A stretch of 64,000 nucleotides of DNA from Diplonema papillatum. Its lineage: Eukaryota; Euglenozoa; Diplonemea; Diplonemida; Diplonemidae. This document shows, piece after piece, positions 34,223 through 46,368 of this stretch; position 1 is the stretch's first letter, and each line of letters opens with the position of its first letter. The stretch is from positions 186,001-250,000 of the forward strand of contig JAPJBO010000079.1 of assembly GCA_030068145.1 (NCBI GenBank), given 5' to 3'. Both the position numbers and the translations under genes were made by a program. The notes beneath the pieces were generated by a model, which did no database searches, was not told the DNA's origin, and saw only the letters and a list, made by a program, of their open reading frames with translations.

Positions 34223-36159
34223 GTGATTCACTGTGAACAGCGGCAGGCACAACAAGTGGAGGCGGATCAAGAGAAGGGCAGCAACTATGCGCGGGTAAAA
34301 TAGCCTGGCGCGGTGGAGTGGGGATTACCGGGTGGGCGGGGAGGCTGGCTAAAAAGAAAAACCACATCCGCGTTTTTCCCGAATCGTGCGATATCCGTCG
34401 GACAATGGTAGGCACAACAATAGGGATGGAGACGCAGTAAACACACACCCTCCTTTTCGCCATTTCGAAATGCTTCGCTCCTTCTCCCCCACCCTCCTTC
34501 CCTCTTTGCGGCAGATAAGATAGCAAGGAACGAAATGTAAAGGCGAGCCGCGGCGCGGCGACGCGCGTTTCACGCCTCCGTTTGAGACCCGCCGCAGCGG
34601 CTTCCGTTTTGGCCGCGGTCTGACGTCTGCCCCGAGGAGTCCCCCGCCGATGGTTCCCGAGGATGGTTGCGGCATCGACTGGCATTTACACGCGTCTGCG
34701 CTGCGACCGGCCGACAGGCTCCCGTTCATCGGCTGGCATCCGCACTCTACACTTAGCCCCGCCGATGGATCCTTAGGACGTCGATCGACGGGGACTACAC
34801 TGACCGATGCCGCCGAAGGGTTTCCGCCGCACACACGGATGACTGCTGCGCTTCCACACAACGAGGCTTGTCGCCAGTGCCACGTTGGCATCGCCACAGC
34901 GTTCGCCCTGCGATGGTGCCATACGTACAGCGCGATGGTGGAGGATTTCGAAGCTCGACGTGGGCCCAAGCTGCGGATGCGACGGCGGACACATTCGGCG
35001 GAGTATGTGAGACACGATAAGAGAGGTGCAGCGTTCGGTTGCACACGGGTTCGGCTGCAAGTGCTTTCAGATCGGTTCTTCTCCCCAGTATAGGCGAGTT
35101 GCACTCGTTTTTGCGCGGGCCGACCTTCGTCGTAAATTTGTTGCATTCGTGTGATTGCGCGGGCCGACCTTCGTCTTTCTGCCCATTTCGGCTCCAATGT
35201 GGCATCCACACAGGGATCGAGCTTGCATATCTCGACGAGCCATGGTGGCTTACTCGGAGTCGCTCAGGAACGCTGAGCGAATTGGCTCATTTGCGGGTTG
35301 TTCGCAGAGGGTGAGAGTCCCGCACGCCCTCGAACGAGCCATGTTGTCTTGCACAAAATCTGAGCTATTCGGCCGGTATCCCCTCTCGCATCTCGGACAG
35401 CATGGCTATGCCCAGATCGACACTCGAAAGACCTTCGGTAATGACAGAGCCCGTTTTTCCTGCGCCCCTACGGCTGCCGACTTGCGATGCCGTTATTGCG
35501 CCAAACTCTAACAATGCTTGAGTGTAGCGAAGAAGAAGAAGAAGAAAGAAAAAAAGAAAAAAGAAAAAGGCCGCTCCGGGTCCAGGAACGTGACGGTCAA
35601 CCACAGCTTGCAAGGCTTGAGTCGGAGGCAGCACAGTGCCTCAACCCCGTCCGCTCTGCCCTGTGGCTGACGTCTCGACGAGCTTATGTTCAGCGCAAGC
35701 GCCAAGCCCCAAGGTGCGCCACGCCTTGATGCTTTAGTTCGGGAAATCGGTAGCCACTTGACCCGTAGGCCCGTGGCTCTGCAGTACCGCCGAACACGTG
35801 AAGCTTGGCTCCCGTGTAGCAGGCTTTCCCTGGTAACTGAGAGAGTGATGAGTGTAGCGAAAAAAGCAAAGATGGGAGGCCTCTTTGGTGTGTGCACTGA
35901 GAACCCGCTTACTGAAGGGAAGGAGCGTGGTTTTTAAGAACACAACGGACAACTGTTGAACCAACAAAGTGAAAGAAACAACCTCCGTGCCGTTGGCCCA
36001 CTCCTGGGCGTTTGACAGCCCCCCCCTCCACACCCCAAGCTAGCCCGCTCTTGTGTGATCAGAATTACAATTCGAGTAAACAGTCTAACCCCTGCATCGC
36101 ATGCTTCATCTTTGTTGCCCGCCAACCATGATGCAGCAGAGAGTCTCGAGGGAAGAGTT
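34223..36159. other. Gene-poor intergenic DNA
   Basis: Only small overlapping open frames with no recognisable features. A purine-rich run (GAAGAAGAAGAAGAAAGAAA-type) occurs near 35528-35568. A short direct repeat involving GCGGGCCGACCTTCGTC is present at about 35117-35133 and 35159-35175. Confidence 0.45.
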
Positions 36160-36327
36160 TGCGACTCCTAGGACAAGGCCCCGTAGCTGCGACTCCTAGG
36201 ACAAGGCCCCGTAGCTGCGACTCCTAGGACAAGGCCCCGTAGCTGCGACTCCTAGGACAAGGCCCCGTAGCTGCGACTCCTAGGACAAGGCCCCGTAGCT
36301 GCGACTCCTAGGACAAGGCCCCGTAGC
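36160..36327. repeat. 28-bp minisatellite, 6 copies
   Basis: Six virtually identical tandem copies of a 28-bp unit containing TGCGACTCCTAGGACAAGGC. Each copy contains the palindrome TCCTAGGA. There are no spacers. Confidence 0.95.
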
Positions 36328-37415
36328 CGCGTCTGCCACGATTAGTGTTTGAAGAGATGGGCGGCTGGTCATTGCAGGGGAGACGTCGTGATTCCGCCAC
36401 GCCTAGCTCAATTTGCAAGTCAGAACAGAATATTTGACGGCGTACGAATGCGAATGAGGACATCTGATGCAAACAGCTGTTGGTACAAGTGAGAACACCC
36501 CTCGCGAGGCGGTTTGATTACGCTCGCAATCTTGGGACCGGTGCATTCAGCAGGCGAGTTGTTCCGCACCATCATCGCGGTCTTTTCATCGTGAATGCCG
36601 TTCGATTTCAAACCGACCGATCGTACCAAGTCCAACAACGAAATGTGGAAGTCCATATCGCAACGTTCACTCTATACACAACGAAGACCACACCGAAGCC
36701 CGTTTCAGGAACCGAAAGCAAGCCAGTCGGCCCCGGCAACCCTTTCGGTAGGCCCGAACACAAAGGAAAAGGCTCGTATTCCGCCGACAACGCATCCCGC
36801 CCCCTCTCCTTCGAAGGGAAAAAAACGAAGCGACGGCTGGTCTTCGCACGAAAACACCCCACCGAAGAGCCACGCTTTCCCCCTCCCGAACCAGACCATG
36901 ACCTCCTGAGCGCCGTGCAGGAGGAGGTTACGGCGCGAACGAATCCGGCGAGCGTCGCTGACGGGGGGGTGGGAAGAGGCGGGGGAGGGTGTGTCCGCCA
37001 CCTGCGGCAGTGGGGGGCGGGGGCACGAGGAAGGAAAGGGGTCACACTGTCTGGGAAGGCCGCGCCTGATCAGCGAAGCACACTCGTCCCCTCAACCGGA
37101 CACATCGAGTGCTTGCGAAGAGCCTTTTTTTGTGCGGCGGCGTAGGGGAAGCCCACACGCACACGTTCCTGCGTTGCGCAGTGCCGGTTGAGGCGGTTTC
37201 GCAAACGACGCGGGTCTGTCAAGGCCCCTTCTTTTCCTTATCTCTTTGAGAAAAGGAACAGAAGCAGCCCGGTCGTCGGCAGCCCCCTCTTCCGCCCTCT
37301 CCCTAAGAAAAGCAACCGTCCCCGCCCGGTTGATTGCCGTTCGGCGCCCAAGGCCCACGGCGGGCCTTCCCCCCATCGGTTGCCCCTTTCGCAGTCGGCG
37401 GGCGGCGCGCGCACG
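36328..37415. other. Intergenic/5' leader DNA of the TH1-SAM gene
   Basis: No separate gene is supported. A consensus-like acceptor (GCCCCTTTCGCAG, ending about 37393) lies about 22 bp upstream of the ATG at 37416. It could join a 5' UTR exon or a spliced leader. Confidence 0.45.
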
Positions 37416-40400
37416 ATGCAGGCCATCAAGGTAAGCGGGACGAACCCGGACAACGGGCTGTCGTACGTGTGCTGGAACCACCTGCCCGTGGCCATACGGG
37501 ACTCGTTCAAGAACTTCTTCCAGCAGCAAGGGGGCATCGTCATCTATTTCTGCGCGCAGGTCCACAAAGTCGGGCGGAAAATCATACCGCAAACCCGGGT
37601 TCTCCTAATCAGCCACGCCTGCCTGTACCAATGCATGTCCAACAGCGACGTCAACCGGTGCGTCAAGATTTCAGACATCGCGGAACTCATCTTTTCCCAC
37701 GACGACTGGCTCGGCGTCAGGGTGCCTTCCCAGTACGATCTGCTGTTCAAAATGCAGAACAGAGATTCTCTGGACAATTTCAGGCACGTCCTGTCGGTCT
37801 TGTACCGTGAGCTGGTCGGCAAAGAGCTGAAGGTCACTCGTCTGGAGAAGAAGAAGCCGATCAAAGCGCTCTTGTCGCTCAAGAAACCGCCGCGTTTCGA
37901 GCTCAAGATGGAGCCGGTCGTGCTGAAGTGCGACGTGTGGCGCGCGCACTTCCAAAGGCAGCGCGAAGGGCAGCGAGAAGCCCAGGAAAGCAAGCACGTC
38001 GCCTTCGCGAAGATCGACTTCACGAAGCTGGCGACCACTACGGACATCATGCACGCGGCGCCCCCCGGGGCCGATTCGGAGTGTAGCACTCCGAGGGATT
38101 CGCCGGTGCATTCACCCCGGGATGCGGAACTACCACCGGTCTCAGCTGAGTCTCCGTCGGTGAGTGCGTCTCCGCTTCGCGAGCAATCGAGGAAGACGTT
38201 GCCGCAGAGTGTGACGTTCAACCCCATTCCACCGATGGGCGAGGCCCCGATTCAGTCGCCGTCCCCTGAAGTTTCGCCGTCACACTCGCCGAACGCGTCC
38301 TCCCGGCAGCCGTCGAACGACTCGATCCCCCACCAGCCCCCCCTCCCCACGAGCGAAGAAGTCGACGAAACGTCGGACGCCCGGGCCCACAGCCCCAGCC
38401 CGCCGCCCGGCGGCACGTCGGCGCAGCTTCGCAGCCTGCCTCCCTCGTCCATCCTGCCCGCCAGCCCCCCGGCCAAACCCGCGCCCAGCGCGCCGCCAGA
38501 CGGTTTCCCGCCCCCCCCTCGCCATCCTCCTCCGAGCAGCGGTGCCGCCGTCGTCAAGTATTCGATCGGCGACACCCTCGAAGTCCGCCGCTCTAGCGGG
38601 TTGTGGGAGCCGTGCAATGTCGTCCGCGTCGACCAGGACCTGTACCTCGTGTCGACAGCGACGAACGAGGAAAAGCAGGTGTACTTCGAAGAAGCAGACA
38701 TGTATCTTCGAGTACCTCCTGATAGAGTCGACGCCAAGGGCAATGCTTTAGCGGAGGGCGACACCGTTCGGCTGCTGCGGACGCTTGAAGTTGATGGGAT
38801 CACGATCCCACGGGGAACTGAGGGCCTCGTCGTCGCTATCCCAGGAGACGTTCCGGGGACGGTCGCGGCGTTGGAAGTGGACGGGACGTTGGTGGACGTC
38901 GTTTCGGAGGACATCGAAAAAGACGACTTCGCGGACGGAACGCCGCCCGAGAGCAATGGTCCCAGCGACCACTCGACGCACCCGACGGCCAGCAGCCCGA
39001 CGTCCAACTACCACACCGTGCCGAACACCTCCGAAAACTCGTTCGCCACGCCTTTGTCGCCGAACCAGCTCCCGCGGCCGGACCCGCACTTCCAACCCAA
39101 CCAACCGACGGCCCGCCCCGCCGCGAGGGCCGGCGAAACCGCCGAGGTCCCGACCGACGCGGCGCCGTACCCAAACCCGTCGCCGCGGGTCAGCACGTCT
39201 CCGAGCCCGCGCGACCTGCCGGGCAACGAAGTGCACGGCATGTCGGAGGAGCCGTCGCCCCCGCCGCCGCCGCCGCCCGCGCCGCCGTCGCACGTGTACA
39301 ACAGCACGTTCTCCTCCCAAGCGTTCGGCGGCGCTCCGCAGGAGGCCGGGCACGCCGAGCACCGGCACCACGGGAGGCGGGCCAGCTCGCCCGGGGGCGA
39401 CGACGACAGCGACCTCGTCGACGGGTGGAGGATGCAGTCGGTGGAGAAGAGCGAGCAGGGCGGGAGCCCCGGGGGGAAGAGACTGCCCGAGCAGTACTCG
39501 CTGGACTCCCCGACAGACGTGGGCGAGGAGCACATCGCCGCGCTGCTGCACCAGGGTGAGTTCGGGAAGCTCGGCGAGCTGGTGACCACGCTGTGCGCGG
39601 AGTACCGGCGGCAGGTCGCCTGCCTGTCCGACGAGCTGCACCGGAAGACGGAAGACTTCCAATCCGTCGAGCAGGCCTTCCGGCAGCAGCTGCTCCCGAC
39701 CGGCAGCACGCCCACCGACCCCGTCGCGGCGCTGGTGTCCGCGTTCACGCACGAGACGCAGCAGGCGTCCGGCTCCGGGTCCCAGGTTGAGAGCCTCCGG
39801 GCCGAGGCGCGCGCCCTGCGGTCCGAGCTGGACTCGGCGCGGTCGACCGCGGCGTTCCTCCGGCAGAAGATGGTCGATTCGGACGCGGCGAATGCGCGGC
39901 TGCGCGAGCAACTCGCCGAGCAGCCTCCGGCCGCGTGCCAGAAGCGGGTCGACGAGCTCGAGGAGCAGGTGCTCGCCCTCGAGATCGCGAACGAGGCGAA
40001 GCAAACCGACGTGCTCCTCCTGCGGGAGGCCATCGTCATGGCCGAGCGCATGGCCGACAGCGCCCGCCCCGGGCACAACTCCTCCGGCGGCTTCTCCCCG
40101 GGGGCCGTCAACGGGTTCAACCACTTCACCGCGACCACCGGCAAGTCGGTGGTCGACATGTCGTGCGGGGAAGTGCAAGAGTTCTTGCGGTCGGTCCTCC
40201 ACTTGTCCGACGAAACGTGCTCGAAGCTCTCGGGGCTCACGGGCAAGCAGCTGCTGAGGATGCCCGTGCAAGAACTGACGGACCTCATCAACGAGGCGGA
40301 TTGCTCGGTGTTGTACTCCGCGTTGGGTGCGAAAGGCGCGTTCGGCAACGGGAACGTCCCGCCGTCGCCTGCCGTGTCGGCTGCGACGACGAAGACGTGG

Positions 40401-42160
40401 ATGGAGGCCGACGAGCAGAAGGAGCTGACGCACGTCGCGTGGATCCTCTCGTCCCGCCACCGACTCGTCGAGGACATCTGGAATGGGTACGAGATGGTGA
40501 CCTCCGCGCGGACGCTGGCCAGCGCATCGCGGTTTCAGCTGAAGAAGGAGCACTCGGAGGTGGGGTACGGCCCCCATGGGCAGGCACTGGGCGAGGCGGT
40601 GGAGCGGGTCGTCCACGTCGAGACGATGCTGCACAAGGCGGAGGGCCTGTTCAAGCACGTCGTCACCGAGCACTTCATGGACTTCGAAAAGCTCCACCTC
40701 GGCGTCGCCGGGCACCGGGCGAAGTCGCACGACGCGCCGCCCCACGGCTCAGGGGCACGGGCGCGGTCGAAGTCGCCGTTCAGCTCGATGGACCTGAAGG
40801 CGTCCCTGCATCTCACGCCCACCGAGCGCCGGCTGCTCGCGCGGCTGACGTCGAACCTGTACAAAAACTCGGGGCTCCGGGTCCGCACGCCGGACGGGCG
40901 GGTCCAGCGCGTCGCATCCCAGCGGAGGCACCGGTCGGTGTCTCCGCCGGTGGAGGAACCGACGCTGCTCGATCACCACCGCGCCTCGCTCTCCCCCGGC
41001 AGCAGCCCCGGGCTGTCTCCGAGGGATCGCGCGGTGTTTCCGATGCCGCTGCCGTCGAACTGCTCGTTCGAAGGCGACCTGCGGAACCAGTCGAGCGCCG
41101 CGTTTCCGTCGGCGCCGCCGTCGGTCACGTTCGGGCCGCCCGCCGCGGCCGGCGGCTTCGAGCAGATCATGTACCTGACGCCGCCCGCCGGCGCCGGGCT
41201 CCCGTCCGCAGCGCCGTCCGAGGCGACCGTGCGGCAGCGCACGTACTCGCCGCAATCGCCGGACGGCCGCGGGCGCCGGCCCGTGGCGCACACAGGATCG
41301 CCCGCGTCCCGCCCCGTGTCCGCGGAGCGGCGGCTCTCGCCGAGCACTCCGAGGGGCCGCCGGCCGCTGCCGCCCATGGTCGCGTTCGGACGCTCCGCTC
41401 TTCCTCGGTATGTGGTCTCGTCCTCTGACACCCCCCCCAGTGGAGCCAATGCCTCTCTCTCACCTTTAAAACACGGCTGTACCAACGCATGCTCTTAACA
41501 GAGTCGTTAGCGACCGGCATATTGCATGTGTGTCACGGTCTCCGTGGGTGGTATTGTCAAGAGGTTTCATTGGAAACTCGAGCTCCACGGTACGTGGCGC
41601 CGCTTCTAAAAGCTCCGGTAGAGAACGAAAATCCGCCGAACCGAACACACGAGATTTGCTTTTAGAAAATGGCCGGACTGCTTCGTGCGGAACAGCTAGG
41701 TCCTGACTGCGAAACAAAAAGGACCCGGCTCAACGGTAAGCGGCTCCCTTAAAACACAAAGTCATCTCCACCTATTTTACACAGGCCGGAGTCGCCCCAG
41801 CAGCGGCGTCGTCGGAGCCTCGTGAAGCGAGAGAAGGCAACGAAGCGCGTCTGTTCCGTCACTTCGAGCTCAGCGACCGCATCAGTTCTAGGACAAGTGG
41901 CTGCGCCTGTGAAGAAGAAGCACGTCGCTTCTCCGCTCGGCAACTCGCGGCGTAGAATCCAGCAGCAGCAGATGCTACGGCTGCAGCAGGAAGCGAGACG
42001 CGAAGCGGTATGCTCCCCCTCCCCTTTTTTCGCGATGGATCGAGTCGGGCAACGCGTGCTTTACAGGGCTTCTCTTCCTCATTTGCAGTTCGGTACCCAG
42101 TCGGAAAGTTTTACGACACTCGTACAAAAGAATCCCTCCGAAATTGACGGCATCACATAA
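37416..42160 (+). CDS. TH1/PH-like, Tudor/SH3-like, coiled-coil and SAM-domain protein (3 exons)
   Basis: The model uses exons 37416-41407, 41785-42007 and 42089-42160 (introns 377 and 81 bp; donors GTATGT and GTATGC, acceptors ACACAG and TTGCAG), giving 1428 residues. Unspliced, the long frame would stop at 41498; splicing keeps frame exactly at both junctions. Domains: an N-terminal TH1/PH-like module (about 1-150; KVGRKIIPQTRVLLIS, WLGVRVPSQYDLLFKM) of the kind that binds membranes in class I myosin tails; a long Pro/Ser linker; two small SH3/Tudor-like barrels (about 378-505; YSIGDTLEVRRSSGLWEPCN and EGDTVRLLRTLEVDG); coiled coil (about 695-885); a SAM domain (about 912-978; MSCGEVQEFLRSVLHLS); and a basic Ser/Pro tail with QQQQMLRLQQEARREA. 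This suggests a membrane-cytoskeleton scaffold. The N-terminal module resembles conserved kinetoplastid proteins as I remember them (unchecked). Confidence 0.78.
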
Positions 42161-42295
42161 ATGGGCAGAGATAATCTTGGTTTACTGTTTGGCCTTCTGC
42201 TGACAGAAGGCCCAGTTGAGGTGCTGTGGTGGCACGTGTACTCCCATCGCGACATAGAAAGGGCGAAAGAAAACGGGGCAAAGAGCGGGTGTTAA
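42161..42295. other. Short 3' flank
   Basis: Contains a small inverted repeat, GGCCTTCTGC then GCAGAAGGCC-type (about 42190-42213). Nothing else seen. Confidence 0.35.
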
Positions 42296-42457
42296 GGAAT
42301 AGTTGACTTGCAGCTCCTGACAAGATGGAAAAAAGGCGTTTTTATTCTTTGCTTTTTCTCACGAACGGGGGGGGGTCGGTCCTGCTTTTGGCTCTGTGGG
42401 TTCTCCCGACTTCCCAATTCGTGGTTAACAAACTCAAGAGGTCTAGTCAACTATTCC
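42296..42457 (-). mobile_element. MITE-like element, family 2, copy b
   Basis: Bounded by a perfect 15-bp terminal inverted repeat (AAGGAATAGTTGACT at 42294-42308 and its complement at 42445-42459). The interior reads as the reverse complement of the element at 15923-16077, including GTGGTTAAC, GGTTCTCCCGACTT and GGGTCGGTCCTGCTTTT. No coding capacity. A non-autonomous DNA transposon is the best explanation. Confidence 0.78.
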
Positions 42458-44926
42458 TTGCAGTATTGGCATACTTTCAAGAAGTTCCCAAAGACACAAA
42501 AGAACTAGTCAGTCACCATGCATCTACGGAAAGAAGTACCACCTCTACTTTTCCCCTAACCCCCGCAGAGCCCTTCCGTCGACTCGAAGCCTGAATCCGT
42601 CCCGCTGAGTGCCTGGCATACCGATCTGAAGCCGACGCATATGTTCGCGTCGTAGTCAGTTGGTCGATTGCCAGCCACACGAAACGGCCAGCTCTTGACG
42701 ATCGTAGACACCCGATTGAGTCCATGCTTTTCCCCGCTGGCACGGAGCCGGCGCAGGGGCAAATAGATCCCTCGAGAGTGTGTACCGCCTCCTGGGAAGC
42801 TACCTTTTTCTTTTCGGATGATCCGTCATCCGATGAATTGTGCAGCCGCGCAGACGTGGCCTGCCCATCATTCCAGTCGCACTTGTACGCACCGCGCCTG
42901 CCTGTTTTTTTTTTCCCAGCGACGCGCGTCCATCCTCCCCGCCTTCTTCGAAAACTAGAAGGGATGGAGTCTGTGCGAACCACAGCGCCACCCCTTGTCA
43001 TCCAAAAAAAAAAAAAAAAAACACATCAGTCTTCTTTTGTTGCGTTGCTCGATCCGTTTGTCAAAACTGACGCGCCCCCCCTTGCATTGCACTGTGTCGG
43101 GCATTTTTCCCACTACTTGAACTTCTGAGTCTGAATTCTGAGGCTCGGTAGGCGAAGACCCCTGCCAGCGTGCCCACTCGTGGGTGTGGTGAACATCGGA
43201 ACCTCCGTTAGTGCGCGAGTCTCAAGGGATAGCACGCGCTTCTCATGGGCAGACTTTATGACGCCGGTGCCTGCATTGTGATGCACCGTGGCAAACCCAA
43301 CGGCCAGTTCGACCTAAGTGCCTGTCTGCAAAATACTCGGCTGCCTCAATGTGCCCGTGGCCAGCCATACGCAGAACCCGTAGCACCATGCGGTACTACG
43401 TGGTATGCTACTACGTGGTATGCTGCTACCTCTTTGGCTAAGTGGCATGAATACATGCACCGCTGCTGCATCGCATCCTGGGATCTGAGGACCACGAGGT
43501 CGTGGTATCACATCCCATGGTGGTACTACGACGTGGCATCTACACCTACGTGGTTGGTGTATGCGTACGTACATACCTGAAGAAAGGACACCCCCACGTT
43601 CTTGCAACCTCCCCGCTCAACACGTCCCCTCAAGCGCCTCCCCCGCCCCCCGCGCACGTAAGAATACAACGGATTATCTGCTTCTTTCTTCTTTTTTGTG
43701 TATTGTGAAGTTCTCCTCCGGCTTCCTCGTTCTCCCCAATCCGTCGTACAAAAAAGACAGCGCAGTCCGCCATCCCCGCTCCAGGCAACACTAAACCCAA
43801 GCAGTAAAGTAGAAACAAACGGAGGTACGAAGCACGAAAGGAACCGAAATAATAGAAAACCAAGAGAAAACGAAGACGAGGGAGGAAGAAAGTTGCGGTT
43901 GCTCTTTTTTTCTTCTGGCATTTTTTCCCCGTCTGATTACTACTATTGTTGTCCTGAAGGAATTCACGAATACTAGAGGTTGCTCGTGAAGTTAAGCGAA
44001 GTCAACTGTTAGTAAAGGGGTAATCCAAGATCCCCTTTTCGTTTATTTGTATGAGCACCTGCATTGTAGGAAATGCTTGGGGAGCGATAGATCAAAGGAG
44101 GTAATGTGCTGTAGCCCACGCGAAACGCAGGTAAATCTGGGTTTAGTGGCGGGCGTAAGCGTTCAAACAAAAAAGACCCCCTTTGTAGTTGTATTGTTTT
44201 CTCCCCTCTAGCTCTCCTTCGAAATGAGCACACGGCAGTCCCTCGAGTATTTTCCCGTCTGATTACTATTGTTGTCCCGAAGGAACACCTCACGAACAAT
44301 AGAGGTTGCACGTGAAGTTACGCGAAGTCAACTGTTAGGAAAGGGTACTCCCGGATCCCCTTTTCGTTTATCCGTGCAACCCCCCGCCTCCGGAAAAACA
44401 TGCTCCTCGAAAGAAGTAGGCAGCCACCGCCGACGACCTTTTGGTTCGTGTGCATTGCGGAAACGGGAATTGGAGACCGCATGTAGGAATTTGTTGCATT
44501 CCTACTTGCGGCCTAGTGCGTTGCTCAGGGCTAGTCGAAGGCCTGACAATCACACTAATGCAACAAATTTACTTGCGGCCGCAAGTACGGGTGCCGCATC
44601 TCTCGTCACCGTCACGAGCCGCGACTCCCAGCTGTTCCTACTTTCTTCCTTTGCCGCAAGCAGACACTTCTTTCCTTGCTTGTTGTCTCATTTGTTGTGT
44701 CTAGTTCTTCGACTCGCCGTGCCTTTCGCTCCTTCTAACTGCGACCGACAGTAACGGAGCAACAGAGCGAAAAGAGTAGCTGCACCTTCGGTGCCTGTCC
44801 TGCCGAAGCGGCGAAGTATGATCTTTCGGCAAGAAATGCAAGAACCCGAACTGCGTCATTTCTACAACGCCATCCCCGAACAGGGCATCTGGCACGATTT
44901 GGGTGTTGTGGGAGGAGAGAGGTGCA
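42458..44926. repeat. Repeat-rich intergenic DNA
   Basis: No gene seen. It holds an 18-nt poly(A) run near 43003; direct repeats of about 120 bp at 43926-44048 and 44251-44375 (both with CCCGTCTGATTACTA, GCGAAGTCAACTGTTAG and CCCCTTTTCGTTTAT); the inverted partner (44050-44234) of the repeat at 32521; a 16-bp palindrome ACTTGCGGCCGCAAGT at 44571-44586; and a copy of a short repeat (about 44509-44570) found inverted at 63583-63640. Confidence 0.7.
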
Positions 44927-45796
44927 ATGGCTTCGGTCCTCCGTCTGTCCGCGTTCACGCGGGGCGCCGAGGGAGGCAATCCGGCGGGGGTGCAAATTTG
45001 CCCGCACGGCCTGCCCACCAGCGACGCGATGGTGCGCCTCGCGAAGGAGATCGGGTGCCCGGCGACGGCGTTCTTGCACAAGCAAGGCGACGTCTGGGAG
45101 GTGCGGTACGCGGCGCCCGGAGCAGAAGTGGCCTTCTGCGGGCACGCGACCCTCGCAGCAGGCGGCGCGCTCGGCTCCGTCGCGGGGTTCGGCAAGCACG
45201 TGCTGGTGACGGGGAGCGGGGAAAAGCTTGACGTGACTGTGGGCACCTTGGGGGACCTCTCGTGCGTCGGCGTGTCGACCCCGGCTTGCCACCACACGCA
45301 CGCTCGTGCGGAATACGTCGAGCAGTTGTTCTCCTGTACGTCCATTGAAGGCGCGGATCTGGATCCCGACTTCCTTCCCGTGAGCAACGTGACGACGGGT
45401 GGTTCCGGCACCACGTTCTTCGTCCTCAAAACTCGCGAGGCGCTGGAGCAGGCAACGTACGACTACGACTGCCTGAAAGCGGCAACAGCGGCCGCCGGGA
45501 TCGTCACGCTGTGCCTCGCTTGGAGGAATCCGGACGGCGGCGCGGACGAATACTGCGTCCGCGTCTTCGGACCCGCGGCGGGGGTGAGGGAGGACCCCGC
45601 CACTGGGTCTGCCGCCACAGGGCTCTTTCACTACCTTCGAAGCGTTCGCACCGGCGCCCCGCCGGCTGTGCTCTGCATCAAGCAGGGCGATTACATGACG
45701 CCCGAACCTTTCCCCTCGGACCTGCGTGTTGCTATCGATCCTAGCGGGACCGTCACCCTTCAAGGCACTGTTCGATCCATCGTGCGCGCACAGTGA
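44927..45796 (+). CDS. PhzF-family protein lacking the catalytic Glu (paralogue 1)
   Basis: A 289-residue protein, the normal length for the PhzF/PBLD isomerase-like fold, a two-lobed cytosolic fold related to diaminopimelate epimerase. Family landmarks present: LSAFTRGAEGGNPAGVQ at the N-terminus, CGHATLA, and EDPATGSAA near the C-terminus. The family's general acid/base glutamate lies in an [S/P]ETAF motif; here the motif reads CPATAFL, with Ala (GCG) replacing Glu. Its downstream neighbour at 46369 has PETAFL. Paralogue 1 is therefore probably not an isomerase of the usual type, or uses another residue. The ATG at 44927 aligns with the start of paralogue 2. Substrate unknown. Eukaryotic PhzF-like proteins are mostly uncharacterised, and the family is common in bacteria, so ancient transfer is possible. 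Confidence 0.92.
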   Translation: MASVLRLSAFTRGAEGGNPAGVQICPHGLPTSDAMVRLAKEIGCPATAFLHKQGDVWEVRYAAPGAEVAFCGHATLAAGGALGSVAGFGKHVLVTGSGEKLDVTVGTLGDLSCVGVSTPACHHTHARAEYVEQLFSCTSIEGADLDPDFLPVSNVTTGGSGTTFFVLKTREALEQATYDYDCLKAATAAAGIVTLCLAWRNPDGGADEYCVRVFGPAAGVREDPATGSAATGLFHYLRSVRTGAPPAVLCIKQGDYMTPEPFPSDLRVAIDPSGTVTLQGTVRSIVRAQ

Positions 45797-46368
45797 AGGT
45801 CTGTTTCGTTCGTTTATGTGTGCTCTGGGACGTGCGTGTGTGCGGGACCGTCTTTTCACTCGTCCAGGCACTTCTTGACATCGGACGTCATAATTTATCG
45901 GCTGTTTGTTCTCGGACTTTTTCGGGCCTGGCGGAAGCATCACTCCACAATGCTCGTTCCATCGCGTGCGTCAGTTTGGTCTGTGTATGTTTGCCCTCAG
46001 ACCTTTGCCCTCGGTGGGATTTCACTCCTCAACGCCTTATTGGTGCTGGGGCCGTTTCGACTTGGTGGAATTCCGAAAACACACTCGCCTGCTTGCGATT
46101 GTCCCTCTCGTCGTTTGGACTGGAGAAGCGCGACACTCGCACGGGATCAAGGTCTTCTAAATATGTGCCATATCCACACTTCTCCCACTTTACCCTGTGC
46201 CTCCCTGTACTGTCGCCTTCCCCGCATTGGGCGACAGGACCACCAGAAGGGACGCAGCCCAACCAGTGACACCGTTGAACGCGACGTGAAAACTCGGCAC
46301 AGCACCATTACAGAAGAGAAAAAACGTGACCCCCCCCCCCCTCACTTACACCATCGGCCAGCTTTGAA
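45797..46368. other. Spacer between the PhzF paralogues
   Basis: A 572-bp spacer with no gene. It ends with a C-run, CTCACTTACACCATCGGCCAG, then the next ATG 7 bp later: a good acceptor-like arrangement. Confidence 0.5.

Noticed and set aside
36480..37145. 221-residue plus frame before the TH1/SAM gene
   Set aside because: No domain, mixed composition with G-runs, and no clear start context; treated as 5' flanking DNA.
37416..37440. Perfect donor-like AAG|GTAAGC just after the ATG of the TH1/SAM gene
   Set aside because: The frame continues into conserved-looking coding sequence and no plausible acceptor follows before the TH1-like motif.
38748..40745. 665-residue minus-strand frame
   Set aside because: Arg/Val/Leu-rich shadow opposite the TH1/SAM gene.
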